64,000 nucleotides of DNA from DASZIT01 sp963819695 (GCA_963819695.1 CAWFXD010000001.1:1860001-1924000); one strand, 5' to 3'. Positions 8,447 to 18,531 are shown, counted from the first letter of the stretch. The notes: generated by a model from the letters alone, not told the origin. Translations and numbers: made by a program.

Positions 8447-11400
8447 CTCCGGCCGCCGACACGAGAACGTCTCCGGTCCTCAACCGACAACTGGTAGGTG
8501 AGGGCGCGTACGAGTTCCCGGTACTCGAACTCAGCCTCTTCCAGATCTGCCCGGCCGGGTGAAAGGCCCTTCGAAGCTGCTGCATCCTCCAGTCGGCCGC
8601 ATGACAAGGTCAAGCGTCGATCGCCAAATCGGGCAGCATTCCTTCCAAGGGCATGGGCGAGACGTCCCACCTCCGCGACATCGCCGGCTTCGAAGGCTTG
8701 GCTCAGCGCCGCCACCAGGTGATCGCCCTCGAGGACAAACTGCTTGACACGCTCGCGGGCAAGGTCGTCATCTCCGGCGCTTTCGGGTCGACTCCGGTCG
8801 GCCATCGACGGGAGGGGAACGGGTTCGCTCCGAATTCCGCTGTCAATGGTGCGATCCACCAGGGCGACAAGCGCGTCCTTGCTCACCGGCTTGGAGATGT
8901 ACGCGTCCATACCCATGGCCAGACACCGGTCGACATCGTCCTTGCGGGCGCCGGCGGTGACCGCAATGATGGGGGTAAAGCGGCCCGGTCCTTTGAGCGC
9001 TCGAATTGCCGCAGTCGCTTCGTAGCCGTCCAGTTCCGGCATCTGGCAGTCCATCAGCACCGCGTCATAGGCGACGCCGGCTACTGCCTTGACGGCTTCC
9101 GCCCCGTTGACCACCGTGTCCACCCGGTAGCCGCCGCTGGAGAGCATCGCGACCACCACTTTCTGGTTGATCAGGTTGTCTTCCGCGAGTAGCAGTCGGC
9201 CGGCATTCCGCACCCCGCCGGAGGAGGGTGACTGTTTGGCGACCGCCCCGAGGACCGTGTCCGCCTCCGCCAAGCCCAACGCCGACCGCAGGCAGGCCAG
9301 GAGATCCTCCTGCGAAGCCGATCTCGACAAGTGTGCCGACACGCCAGATCGCGCCACCGTGCTGTGGTCGCCGTCAAACTCCGCTTCGGTCATGAGGACG
9401 ACATGGGCGGTGATGGCCGGATCGAGCGCAATGGCATTCTTCAGCTCGACCCAGTCCATCCCGGGTATGGACTGGGAAAGGAGGGCGACCGCGTAGGGCT
9501 GGCCCTCGAACGCTGCAGTCCGGAGCATGGCCAGGGCGGTCTCCCCGGAGTCGGCGGAACTGACCGACATTCCGAGCTGGGAGAGGCTGTCCTCCAGGGT
9601 GTTGACCGCAGTGGCATCGTCTTCGACGATCAAGGCTCTGAAGCTGACCGTCCCGGCGTAGGGCGACAACGAGGCGTCTGGCGCGCCAGCTGGAGGGGTG
9701 TCGTCTGCCAGTTGCCCGACGGCCGGAATGCGAACCCGAACCGTGAACCAGAAGGTGCTGCCGTCTCCGGGCTGGCTCCACACGCCGCAATCACCGCCCA
9801 TCAGGCCGACAAGTTGACCGCTGATCGACAGCCCGAGCCCGGTGCCTCCGTACTTGCGTGACGTCGACATATCCGCCTGTACGAAGGGATGGAAGATCGA
9901 ATCGAGTTTTTCAGCAGCAATTCCATCGCCGGTATCGGATACTTCGAATCGAAGGACCGACTCGCCGTTTGCCGACTCGACTTCGAAGACTCGGACGATA
10001 ATATCGCCGATTCGGGTGAACTTGATGGCGTTGCCGATGAGGTTGATCAGGACTTGGCGCACCCGAACCGGGTCGCCTCTAATGGTCGCCGGGACCGAGT
10101 CGTCGATGGCCGCCGACAGATGGAGTCCTTTTGTCTCGGCTGGAGGTCCCAGCAAATCCACGACGTTGTCCACAACCGTCTGCAGGTTGAATTCGATGTC
10201 TTCGATCAGCAGCTTCCCGGCTTCGATCTTCGAGAAGTCAAGGATGTCGTTGATGACCGTCAGGAGCGCCTCTCCGGAAGTGCGCACAGTCTCCGCATAG
10301 TCGCGCTGGAGGGCATCGAGTTCCGTCTCCAGTAGGAGGTCGGTCATCCCGATGACGCCGTTCATCGGCGTTCTGATCTCATGGCTCATGTTGGCCAGGA
10401 AATTTGATTTGAGCTGCGAGGCCTCATTCGCCTGATCAGCCATCGCCTCCAGCTGGTCCTCGAACTGCTTCCGCTCGGTGACGTCGAGGTAGTGGATGAG
10501 AAAGTGGTCGGGACTCCCGTCGGTTTCATGAACCCGAACGGCTCTGACGGCGCACCAGACGATCTGTCCGTGGGCATGAATGAATCGCCTCGTGTACTTG
10601 AAGTCATCGACAGCGGCATGCGGGAGCTCTTGCAAGACCTGACGAACCACGTCGGCGTCGTCGGGATGGCTGAGGTCCAAGGGCGTCATTGCGCAGAGTT
10701 GTTCGGCCGAGTAGCCGACGACCTCGCAAAGCGCTGCATTGACCCGAGTGAAGCGGCCCTCGAGTGATATCTCCGCCATACCGACAGGTGCACGATCGAA
10801 TGCCGCCCTCCAGCGTTCGCCGGAATTGATGATCGAGCGTTCGAACTCCTTCCGGTCGGTGATGTCAAGGAAGTGAGTCAGAATATGGGTGACGCGACCG
10901 TCATCGCCGAACACCGCAGAACCGCTGACGTCACACCACACGATGTGCCCGCGTGCGTGGATGTAACGCCTCTCATCGTGAAAGATCTGGGAGGGGGTCA
11001 GAAGGTGATCGACGATGGCCCCGCGTGCCTGGTCGTCAAGGGGTTGGTCGGTCCGGTCCTGGTCTTCGGGATGGCAGATGTCCGTGGGGCTCATGCCGGA
11101 AAGTTCTTCGGCGGAGTAGCCGAGAATTTCACAGAGAGCCGGATTTACGTGGATGAAGTTGCCGTCCAAGGACATCTCCGCCATGCCGGCCGGTGCCTGC
11201 TCGAAGGCGGCCTTCCAGCGCTCCTCGGACCTGATCGCCGCCCGCTCGCGTTCCTTGAGATGAGTGATGTTGCGGGTGACGAGCAGAACCTCGTCGCAGT
11301 CTTCGCTGCCGGGAACGGAGATGGGCACCGCGTCCAGAATGTTCTCGCGTCCGGTCAAATGAGAGACGAATTCCGTGGTGGTCGACTCGCCCTCGAAAGC

Positions 11401-12399
11401 CCGTCGGCAGACGTCCTCCAAGAGGTCGACATCACCGGGCGCACAGAGCTCATCGAGTCGACGCCCGATGAAGTCCGGACCACTGGAATTGATTCTCTCC
11501 AGACCCCCGCCGGCGACGACGACCAACCGCAGTTGTCGGTCATAGACGACGGCAAATGTATCCGGCAGGTGGTCCAGCAGAGCGTGATACCTGGCTTCGC
11601 TGACCCGGAGGGATTGCAGAGTTGCGTTCCAAAGAGTCAGGTTGGTCGCCATCGCGACGCTTCCCGCATAGGTCCCTTCCGAGTCGTAGACCGGGGTCGC
11701 CGCCAGGTATACCGGGACGGGATGTCCGTCGGCATGCAGGAACCGGTTCTCGTAGGACCCGGATCTGCCGGCGCGTCGCTCCGCCGTCTGCTCAATCATG
11801 ACGGCTTGGGCACTCTCGTCCATGAACTCGTACACATGTCGTCCGATGATCTGTCCCTCGTTCCTCCCGAGCAGGACGGTGCCGGCGTTGTTGACGAAGG
11901 TGAAAATTCCCTCGGCGTCAATCGCGAAGATCGCCTCGGCAGCAAGATCGACCAGCTGCCGGTAACGGGATTCGCTGCGTTGCAGCTTGCGGTTTTCGGT
12001 TGCCACCCGACGCGCGGCTACCAGCCGGGCCTCGAGCTCGTCCGGAGAGAATGGCTTCTGTAGGTAGTCGTGGGCGCCGGACCGCAGGAGCTCGGCAGCC
12101 GAGGCGCTCTGCCCGTCGGTGGCAAGGACAACGATCGGGATCCATCCGGTCTCAACGGAGGACTTCAGGTCCGCCACCATGGCGGTCCCGGGCCCATCGC
12201 TCTCGCCAAGGTCGAGAATGATGACGTCCGGCAGGTCGTGCTGGGCCATCACCATCGCTTCCGCCGTCGTCGACGCCTCGGTGACCACCCATCCGGAGGC
12301 ATTGAGCACGGAACGAGTCTCGAACCGTGAATCGACCTCGTCACCGATGAGGACGACTCTCGGCTGGTCCCGATCCGCGAGAATCTCCTGAAGTGCCAT
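8443..12399 (-). CDS. Large hybrid histidine kinase (REC-PAS4-HisKA-HATPase-REC-REC-Hpt)
   Basis: A 1318-residue cytoplasmic hybrid kinase without membrane segments. In order: an N-terminal receiver (about 14-130, Asp63, Lys115), a run of four PAS domains (about 145-645; two near-identical copies around TERKQFE and TDRKEFE), a dimerisation domain with the phospho-His in MSHEIRTPMNGVIGMTDLL, the HATPase (NLIGNAIKF, then GTGLGLSISGQLV), two more receivers and a C-terminal Hpt-like helix bundle (AHALGRNAARFG). The middle C-terminal receiver is degenerate: ALLSQSIPGMD has Ser where the phospho-Asp should be. The last receiver is canonical (AVLMDCQMPELDG). It is the first gene of an operon with the GGDEF protein. 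Confidence 0.93.
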   Translation of the reverse strand: MALQEILADRDQPRVVLIGDEVDSRFETRSVLNASGWVVTEASTTAEAMVMAQHDLPDVIILDLGESDGPGTAMVADLKSSVETGWIPIVVLATDGQSASAAELLRSGAHDYLQKPFSPDELEARLVAARRVATENRKLQRSESRYRQLVDLAAEAIFAIDAEGIFTFVNNAGTVLLGRNEGQIIGRHVYEFMDESAQAVMIEQTAERRAGRSGSYENRFLHADGHPVPVYLAATPVYDSEGTYAGSVAMATNLTLWNATLQSLRVSEARYHALLDHLPDTFAVVYDRQLRLVVVAGGGLERINSSGPDFIGRRLDELCAPGDVDLLEDVCRRAFEGESTTTEFVSHLTGRENILDAVPISVPGSEDCDEVLLVTRNITHLKERERAAIRSEERWKAAFEQAPAGMAEMSLDGNFIHVNPALCEILGYSAEELSGMSPTDICHPEDQDRTDQPLDDQARGAIVDHLLTPSQIFHDERRYIHARGHIVWCDVSGSAVFGDDGRVTHILTHFLDITDRKEFERSIINSGERWRAAFDRAPVGMAEISLEGRFTRVNAALCEVVGYSAEQLCAMTPLDLSHPDDADVVRQVLQELPHAAVDDFKYTRRFIHAHGQIVWCAVRAVRVHETDGSPDHFLIHYLDVTERKQFEDQLEAMADQANEASQLKSNFLANMSHEIRTPMNGVIGMTDLLLETELDALQRDYAETVRTSGEALLTVINDILDFSKIEAGKLLIEDIEFNLQTVVDNVVDLLGPPAETKGLHLSAAIDDSVPATIRGDPVRVRQVLINLIGNAIKFTRIGDIIVRVFEVESANGESVLRFEVSDTGDGIAAEKLDSIFHPFVQADMSTSRKYGGTGLGLSISGQLVGLMGGDCGVWSQPGDGSTFWFTVRVRIPAVGQLADDTPPAGAPDASLSPYAGTVSFRALIVEDDATAVNTLEDSLSQLGMSVSSADSGETALAMLRTAAFEGQPYAVALLSQSIPGMDWVELKNAIALDPAITAHVVLMTEAEFDGDHSTVARSGVSAHLSRSASQEDLLACLRSALGLAEADTVLGAVAKQSPSSGGVRNAGRLLLAEDNLINQKVVVAMLSSGGYRVDTVVNGAEAVKAVAGVAYDAVLMDCQMPELDGYEATAAIRALKGPGRFTPIIAVTAGARKDDVDRCLAMGMDAYISKPVSKDALVALVDRTIDSGIRSEPVPLPSMADRSRPESAGDDDLARERVKQFVLEGDHLVAALSQAFEAGDVAEVGRLAHALGRNAARFGDRRLTLSCGRLEDAAASKGLSPGRADLEEAEFEYRELVRALTYQLSVEDRRRSRVGGRR

Positions 12400-12481
12400 T
12401 ACCCCTAGTCATCGGCATCCCCGGCGGTAAGTTGAGCGATTTCCACGCTCGGCTCAGCCACGAGCCGTGACCTCTGGCTTT

Positions 12482-12524
12482 GTTGGAGCCCAGCCGCTGG
12501 CATTGTCGGAGCCCGGCCGCTGGC
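12482..12524. repeat. Near-perfect 20-bp direct repeat
   Basis: Two 20-bp copies, at 12482-12501 and 12505-12524, match at 18 of 20 positions (shared core GGAGCCC then GCCGCTGGC). They are offset by 23 bp, about two helical turns. The position in a divergent promoter region suggests a paired activator or repressor site. Confidence 0.5.
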
Positions 12525-12542
12525 TCATAAATTGGCAGTCCT

Positions 12543-12562
12543 AGTGCCAAAAAGTGCCAAAA
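12543..12562. repeat. Tandem 10-bp repeat AGTGCCAAAA x2
   Basis: A perfect tandem duplication of AGTGCCAAAA at 12543-12552 and 12553-12562. One unit per helical turn would place two protein monomers on the same DNA face. It lies next to the 20-bp repeat pair. Confidence 0.45.
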
Positions 12563-12836
12563 ACCCTTGCCGGGAAGGCTCAAGGTTGGAGGCAGCCGAG
12601 CCGATGTACCCCATGAGAAAGTGCCGTAATCAGGGGAAGTCGGCCGTCGGGATCGACGGTGCGGAGGTGTTGAAAGTTGGGGCCGCAGTTGTCGGTGGCC
12701 TCGCTGGACGTCGAAGCACCGTGGAATCGGGCTGCCGGGTGAGCAAGGAAGAGGTCGCGATGACGGACAGACCCTCATGGGATGAGTGGTCGGGCGCGTC
12801 GTTGTCCTCAGGCAGGAATGCTCGGAGCAGCCGCCG

Positions 12837-13253
12837 ATGACCGGATCCATCATCCTCGATGGCCGATACCACTGTTCACGGCTCCTCAAAGGGGGGCACG
12901 GCGTCGAGACCTACCTGGCCACGGACTCGGAGGCAAACGACGCCCTGGTAGTGGTGAAGCTCCTCCACATCGACACCGTCGCTCCAGCCGTACGCATCCG
13001 GCTCGAGCACGAAGCTGCCGTGCTTTCCAGGCTCGGTGGGTCCACCTTCCGCCCGCTGATCAACTATGCCCGCGACGAAGAGCACCTCTACTTCGTCCAG
13101 CCTTACCTCCCGGGCAAGGACCTGGCTGAACGCCTCTCCCACGGGCCGGTTTCGGTTGCCAGCACGCTGACCATCGCCGCGACCTGCTCACCGCCCTCCA
13201 GCATGCTCATGATCTCGGAATTCTGCACCGGGACGTCAAGCCCGCCAATGTGA
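12837..13253 (+). CDS. Fragment 1: Ser/Thr kinase N-lobe
   Basis: Encodes the start of an eukaryote-like kinase domain: glycine loop LLKGGHGVETYLA and the ATP-anchoring Lys in ALVVVKLL, then the hinge LYFVQPYLPGKDL. The frame is lost near 13180, where GCCGC-GACCTG lacks one base. Adding it restores IAADLLTALQHAHDLGILHR and joins the catalytic loop encoded next. ATG 12837 is preferred over the upstream 12786 start because homology-like sequence begins at once. Confidence 0.75.
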   Translation: MTGSIILDGRYHCSRLLKGGHGVETYLATDSEANDALVVVKLLHIDTVAPAVRIRLEHEAAVLSRLGGSTFRPLINYARDEEHLYFVQPYLPGKDLAERLSHGPVSVASTLTIAATCSPPSSMLMISEFCTGTSSPPM

Positions 13254-15742
13254 TCGTTCCGGGCACCGAGCCGGTGGAGTCCGCCGCCCTGATCGACTTC
13301 GGTCTCTCGCGAAGTGCATCGCTCGAACCGGCGCTGTGGGACCAGGTCGTCGGTACGGCCCGCTACCTCGCCCCCGAGGTAGCCGGACTGCTCGACTCAC
13401 CCGTCGACGAACGTTCCGACCTCTACTCCTTGGGAGTCGTCCTCTTTGAGTGTCTGGTCGGCCGGCCACCCTTCGATGGATCGACGGTCGGCGAAGTCCT
13501 CCGCCAGCACCTGAGCATGCCGGTGCCCAGTTTCAGCGAAGCTGGGATCGTCGCCCCCCGGGCCCTGGAGGCGGTGGTGCTTCGCCTTCTGGGCAAAGAG
13601 CCGGGCCAGCGCTACCAGACGGCTTCGGCCGCCCTGTATGACGTCCAGGAGATCGCCGCGGGTCTGGCCCGAGGCGTCGCCGACCCCCCTCTCGTCATCG
13701 GCCTTCGGGACATCCGTTCCTCGCTCACCGCACCGGCTTTCGTCGGCCGGGACAAGGAGCTCGCCTACCTCACCCGGCACCTGGAGGCGTCACGTCGGGG
13801 CGAAGGAGGGCTGGTCTTTGTCGCGGCGGAGTCCGGTGGAGGCAAGACCCGGCTCCTCGAGGAGTTCGCAGGCCAGGCCGCACGACTTGGTGCCTGGATC
13901 TTGCAGGGTCAGGGAGTGGACCAGGCCGCCCAGCGCCCGTATCAGCTCCTCGAAGGCGTGGCCTCCGGCATCGGCCGTGCCGCCGCCGATGAACCCGCCC
14001 TGGTCGGGAGGTTGCGCGGCGAACTTGGCGACCGCGCCGAAGCCGTTGCGGTCGCACTTCCCGAACTCGCCTGGCTGTTCGGAAGGGTTTCGCACGGAGA
14101 ACTCCCCGAGGCCTACGGGGAGGTCCGGAGCGTCGCCGCCCTCTCAACCCTGTTGAACGGCCTGGGAACCAGTAGCCGTCCGGCTTTGGTCTTGCTGGAC
14201 GACTGCCAGTGGGCAAATGGCATAACCCTCAAGCTGCTCAGCGAATGGCAGAACGAAGCCGGTCGGTCGGGAAGCCATGTCCTGGTGGTTGCCGCCTTCC
14301 GTTCGGAGGAGGTGGGCCCGGATCACCCGCTCCGCCGAATCGCGCCCGAGGCGATCCTTTCCCTGAAGGCATTGACACTTCCCGAGGTCGGCCACATGGC
14401 CCAGTCGATGGCGGGCCCGCTTCCCGAACGGGTTGTCGCGACGGTGGCTCAGCTGGCCGAGGGGAGCCCGTTCATGGCCGCGGAGGTGCTCCTGGGCCTG
14501 GTCGAATGCGGCGCCCTCATCCAGGCCGAGGAGACGCCATCCGGATGGCGGGTCAACGAGGTCGCTCTCGCCGACGTCCAGACCTCGCGGAGAGCTGCGC
14601 TCTTCCTGGTGAAGCGGCTGGAGCAACTGTCCGCCGATGCGCTGCAGCTGCTTTCCATCGGTGCGGTGCTGGGAAAGGACTTCGACCTCCTGTTGGCGAT
14701 GGAACTGGCCGGCCAGATCCCGGGCCGAGCCGTTCCCGCCTTGGATGAGGCCCGGCGCCGACGAGTGGTCTGGGTGGACGAAGCCGGAGGTCGCGGCCAG
14801 TTCACCCACGACAAACTTCGTGAAGCCCTGCTGGACGGCCTCCCCGTCGCAGAACGGACCCGACTGCATCTGCTGGCGGCGCAGCATATCGAGGCGGCCG
14901 ACCCCGACAGAATCTTCGAGTTGGCCTACCACTTCAACGCCGCCGGTGCTGCCGCTCAGGGGCTGCCCTACGCCCTGGCCGCCGCAGAGCACGCCCGCCG
15001 TCAGTACACCCTGGACGTCGCCGAAGCCCACTACCGGATGGCAGAGACTGCGGTGTCGGAAGCCGATGCCGCTATCCAGGTGCGGGTGGCAGAGGGCTTG
15101 GGAGACGTGCTCACTCTGAGGGGTGATTACGCAGAGGCGGCGCTCAAGTTCCAGCAGGCTCTTACCATTGCCCCCGATCCGGTCGCCCAAGCCGCCCTGG
15201 AGGGAAAGCTCGGCGACGTGGCCTTCAAGTGTGGCGACCTGGGGAAGGCCCGGAGCTCGCTCGAGAATGCCATCCGGCATCTCAACTTCCGGGTGCCGCG
15301 CACCCAGGTCGGGACTCGCCTTCGCTCTTTTGTGGGAAGTCATCGTCCAAGTCGGCCACACAATCCTTCCCGCCCGATTCCTCGGTCGCCGCTCGCTCGA
15401 CGATGCCGAAAGCCAATTGCTGGCCATGCGGCTGTACAGCCGGCTGGCCTACTTGCATTGGTTCCACAGCGGTCTCGTGCGATGCGCCTGGGCCCATTTA
15501 CGCGAGATGAATCTGGCCGAGCGCTATCCGCCGACGCCGGAGCTGGCCCAGGCCTACTCGGAGCATGGCCCGGTGATGACCATGATCCCCTGGTTCGGTC
15601 GGGGCACCACCTACGTGAAGCGCTCCTTGGCCATTCGGACCCAACTCGGAGACGTCTGGGGTCAGGGTCAGTCCCTCAACTTCTATGGGGTCGCCCTCTA
15701 TGCCGCGTCGCAGTACCGCGAGGCGATCGAGAAATGCAATGA
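13250..15742 (+). CDS. Fragment 2: kinase C-lobe, AAA ATPase and first TPR repeats
   Basis: The longest open piece. The kinase part has the catalytic loop HRDVKPANV just before the fragment (about 13228-13254) and then DFG (LIDFGLSR, about 13290), the APE region (ARYLAPEV) and DERSDLYSLGVVLFE. The ATPase follows at about 13750 (FVGRDKEL) with P-loop AAESGGGKTRLLEEF near 13830 and a Walker B-like LVLLDDCQWANG near 14190, as in PknK/MalT-type STAND proteins. Helical TPR-like repeats begin near 14960. The true frame leaves this ORF near 15312, so the last 140 residues of the ORF (GTRLRSFVG onward) are out-of-frame noise. Confidence 0.8.
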   Translation: MIVPGTEPVESAALIDFGLSRSASLEPALWDQVVGTARYLAPEVAGLLDSPVDERSDLYSLGVVLFECLVGRPPFDGSTVGEVLRQHLSMPVPSFSEAGIVAPRALEAVVLRLLGKEPGQRYQTASAALYDVQEIAAGLARGVADPPLVIGLRDIRSSLTAPAFVGRDKELAYLTRHLEASRRGEGGLVFVAAESGGGKTRLLEEFAGQAARLGAWILQGQGVDQAAQRPYQLLEGVASGIGRAAADEPALVGRLRGELGDRAEAVAVALPELAWLFGRVSHGELPEAYGEVRSVAALSTLLNGLGTSSRPALVLLDDCQWANGITLKLLSEWQNEAGRSGSHVLVVAAFRSEEVGPDHPLRRIAPEAILSLKALTLPEVGHMAQSMAGPLPERVVATVAQLAEGSPFMAAEVLLGLVECGALIQAEETPSGWRVNEVALADVQTSRRAALFLVKRLEQLSADALQLLSIGAVLGKDFDLLLAMELAGQIPGRAVPALDEARRRRVVWVDEAGGRGQFTHDKLREALLDGLPVAERTRLHLLAAQHIEAADPDRIFELAYHFNAAGAAAQGLPYALAAAEHARRQYTLDVAEAHYRMAETAVSEADAAIQVRVAEGLGDVLTLRGDYAEAALKFQQALTIAPDPVAQAALEGKLGDVAFKCGDLGKARSSLENAIRHLNFRVPRTQVGTRLRSFVGSHRPSRPHNPSRPIPRSPLARRCRKPIAGHAAVQPAGLLALVPQRSRAMRLGPFTRDESGRALSADAGAGPGLLGAWPGDDHDPLVRSGHHLREALLGHSDPTRRRLGSGSVPQLLWGRPLCRVAVPRGDREMQ

Positions 15743-16538
15743 AGCCAGCCGACTCCTCGACCGCACCGGGGATCGCTGGGAGGCCAACACCAGCGCCTGG
15801 AACACCGCCTTTGCGCTCTACCGGCTCGGCGAATTGAGCCTGGCGGTCGAGGCGGCCCGTCGGGTGCACGAAGCCGCCCTGAAGATCGGCGACCAGGCTG
15901 CCGCCGGGATCTCGCTCAGTGGGTGGGCGCGTGCGTCAGAAGGGGATCTGCCCGGGTCCGTCATCGACGCACAGCTCAAACGCGATGACGAGGATGCCAA
16001 TACCAGTGTCGAGATTCGGTTGGCCGAGGGCGTCCGACTTTTGGCCGCCGAGCAGCCCGGTGAGGCGGTGGACGTCCTGCGGGAGGCACGTGCCATCGTT
16101 CGCAAAGCCGGGCTCCGCCAGGAATACGTGGCGCCGGTGATTCCCTGGCTGGCCACCGCCCTGCGCATGGAGATCGAGGCGGGTCCGCCCTACGGGATGT
16201 CCGCCCGGCGCCGCCAGGTTCGGAAGGCGAAGCGGATGGCCGGAAAAGCGGCCCGCATGTCCCGGTTCTACAAGAACAATCGCCCGCATGCGTTGCGGGA
16301 GCAGGCCATGATGGCGGCGATGGCCGGCCGGATCCGTACGGCTCGGCGTCGGTTCGACGCCAGCTTGGCCGTCGCCCGATCCCAGGGCGCCCGCTTCGAG
16401 GAAGCTCAAACGCTGGAGGCGAGCGGTCGGGTTGGCCTCGAGCTCGGTTGGAGCGACGCGGCGCAAAAACTCGAGGAGTCCGAGGCAATTGCTCACCGAA
16501 CTTCGACCCGTCCCCGTCTTGTCGCACCCGAGCGCTGA
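15314..16538 (+). CDS. Fragment 3: TPR-like helical region
   Basis: Continues the helical repeats (LAFALLWEVIVQVGH, RSLAIRTQLGDVWGQGQ, YREAIEKCNEASRLLD, AVARSQGARFEEAQTLEASG). This superhelical region usually links the ATPase to the GAF/kinase half and serves as a sensing or docking surface. There is no start codon of its own here; it is read only by correcting the extra G near 15312. It stops at TGA 16536-16538, which is probably caused by another shift near 16532. Confidence 0.7.
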
Positions 16539-16539
16539 G

Positions 16540-17187
16540 ACGGCTCAGCCAGCCACCCTGGCTCTCGCCGACCGCTTCTCGACGCTGATAGAGGTGGGCC
16601 GTCTCATCGCCTCGGTGTCGGCCCCGGAAGCGGTGTACGACGCCGTCCAAGAGGCGGCCATGACTATCCTGCGTGGCGATCAGTGCCGGGTGTTCGAGCT
16701 CGCAGGAGGCAACCCCGAGGACCTGTTCACCGTCTCTGGCGAGGATGCCGACCTTCTGAGCCATACCGTTATCCGTCGGCCGTCGAAGCCGGTGAGCCGG
16801 TGCTCTCCGGACAGGGAGAGGGCGTCGACACCGCCGAGAGCCTGGTCCTGTCCGATGTGAGGTCGGTGTTGTGCGCGCCGATCATCTGCGAGGGTGTGAC
16901 CCGGGCCTGCTTCTACGTGACGCATGGGCAGGGTGGGCGGGCTGTTCGGAGCGAATCGGAATTGCAGCTGGCGTCGTTCATCTCGACACTGGCCGGGGCC
17001 GCCCTCGAACACTCCGCCGGAACCGAAGCCCGGTTCAGGTCATTGGCCCAAAACTCCAGCGACGTGATCACCATCATCGACTCGGAGGGATTCATCATCT
17101 ACCAGAGCTCCTCCCTCGGCCGGGTCTTCGGCTACACCCGCGACCTGTCCGGGACGCTCCTGGCCCGACTGGATACACCCCGACGAT
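16540..17187 (+). CDS. Fragment 4: GAF domain and start of PAS domain
   Basis: GAF domain read in two frames: LADRFSTLIEVGRLIASVSAPEAVY up to SHTVIRR near 16776, then, after restoring one lost G, AVEAGEPVLSGQGEG and VRSVLCAPIICEGVTRACFYV. It joins a PAS domain beginning FRSLAQNSSDVITIIDSEGFI near 17037. The PAS frame changes near 17170 (extra base), leading into WIHPDDVTNTISSV. GAF and PAS together suggest ligand or cofactor sensing. Confidence 0.65.
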
Positions 17188-18354
17188 GTGACCAACACCA
17201 TCAGTTCTGTCGAAGACGCCTTGCGTGGGAACCGGACCAATTTGATCCTCGAGTGCCGCATGCGGACCCAAGACGGAACCTGGCTCCACGCCGAGACGAC
17301 GCTCACCAATCTCCTGGATGATCCGAGCGTCCGCGGGGTCGTCCTCAATACGCGAGACGTGAGCGAGCGGACGCTGGATCACGAAGACCTCCAACGCGCC
17401 CTGTCCCTCCTTACCGCGACGCTCGAGTCAACCGCCGACGGGATCCTGGTGGTGGACGGCGGCGGAAAGGTCGCCAGCTACAACCACAAATTCATCTCCA
17501 TGTGGAGCATCCCTGACGAGATCATCGCCACCCGGGACGACGACCAACTTCTCTCGTTCGTGGTGAGTCAGCTCAAGGATGCTGACGCCTTCTTAGCCAA
17601 AGTCGAAGAGTTGTACGTCGACCCGACCGCCGACAGCTCCGATGTCCTGGAGTTCCGGGACGGCCGAGTCTTCGAGCGCTACTCAAAGCCATACCGGATC
17701 GAAAACGCGGAGATCGGACGGGTGTGGAGTTTCCGAGACGTCACCGATCATCGTCGGGCCAAGGCCGAACTGGAGTCGGCGCGCGACGAGGCGATGGAGG
17801 GCTCCCGCCTGAAGAGTGAGTTCCTGGCCAACATGAGCCATGAGATCCGCACCCCGATGAACGGCGTTATCGGGATGACCCGCTTGTTGCTCGATACCGA
17901 TCTGGATCTCGAACAGCAGGACTACGCGGAGACCGCCAGCTCCTCGGCGGAGGCCCTTCTCACCGTTATCGACGACATCCTGGACTTCTCCAAGGTGGAG
18001 GCGGGGATGCTCGATTTGGAGCGGGTCCCCTTCCACCTGCGCTCGGTGATTGAAGAATGCGCGGTGCTCTTGGCGCCGCGAGCCCAGCAAGCCGGATTGG
18101 AGCTGACCTGTTTCGTCGACCCCGCCTTGCCGTCCGAACTCCACGGGAGACCCCGGACGAGTCCGGCAGGTTCTTCTCAATCTGCTCAGCAACGCGGTCA
18201 AGTTCACATCTCAAGGAGAGGTGGACGTGGCGGCCAGGCTCTTGGGCGACGCCGTGGATGGATGGGTGGAAGTCGAAATCGAGATCACCGACACCGGTAT
18301 CGGCATGGCCCCCGCCAGCCTCGAACACCTGTTCGACGCATTCACGCAAGCTGA
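17188..18354 (+). CDS. Fragment 5: PAS domains and HisKA dimerisation domain
   Basis: Completes the first PAS (LECRMRTQDGTWLH, VVLNTRDVSER), adds a second PAS (ATLESTADGILVVDGGGKVA to VWSFRDVTDHR) and then the HisKA domain with phospho-His in ANMSHEIRTPMNGVIGMTRL near 17830. The HATPase begins (DDILDFSKVEAGML, FHLRSVIEECAVLLAPRAQ) and the frame is lost near 18150 through an extra A (CACGGGAGACCCC). The rest of this ORF is out of frame. Confidence 0.75.
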   Translation: MTNTISSVEDALRGNRTNLILECRMRTQDGTWLHAETTLTNLLDDPSVRGVVLNTRDVSERTLDHEDLQRALSLLTATLESTADGILVVDGGGKVASYNHKFISMWSIPDEIIATRDDDQLLSFVVSQLKDADAFLAKVEELYVDPTADSSDVLEFRDGRVFERYSKPYRIENAEIGRVWSFRDVTDHRRAKAELESARDEAMEGSRLKSEFLANMSHEIRTPMNGVIGMTRLLLDTDLDLEQQDYAETASSSAEALLTVIDDILDFSKVEAGMLDLERVPFHLRSVIEECAVLLAPRAQQAGLELTCFVDPALPSELHGRPRTSPAGSSQSAQQRGQVHISRRGGRGGQALGRRRGWMGGSRNRDHRHRYRHGPRQPRTPVRRIHAS

Positions 18355-18531
18355 CTCTTCCACCACCCGTCGCTTCGGCGGGACCGGTCTCGGCTTGGCC
18401 ATCTCCCAGCATCTCGTCGAGCTGATGGGTGGGACCCTCACCGTCACCAGCGAGCCCGGCGTCGGCAGTACCTTTACGACCGTCATCCCCTTCCTCCTCG
18501 GGTCCAGCGTGGCGGACTCCAGCCGGTCCCC
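18151..18531 (+). CDS. Fragment 6: HATPase domain
   Basis: The ATP-binding half of the histidine kinase: N-box NLLSNAVKFTSQG (just before 18221), G1 box ITDTGIGMAP, F box LFDAFTQADSSTTRRFGG and G2 box GTGLGLAISQHLVELMGG. All nucleotide-contact motifs are present, so this domain would be active if translated in frame. The shift near 18530 lies in a run of five C. Confidence 0.75.

Larger units (their letters stand above)
12400..12836. promoter_or_regulatory. Divergent control region between two giant kinase genes
   Basis: This 437-bp gap separates the two oppositely transcribed kinase genes and has no convincing coding frame. It contains two sets of direct repeats, listed separately, and is somewhat AT-richer around 12520-12565 (TCATAAATTGGCAG), where promoters for one or both sides may lie. 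From about 12600 to 12836 I see nothing specific. Confidence 0.45.
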
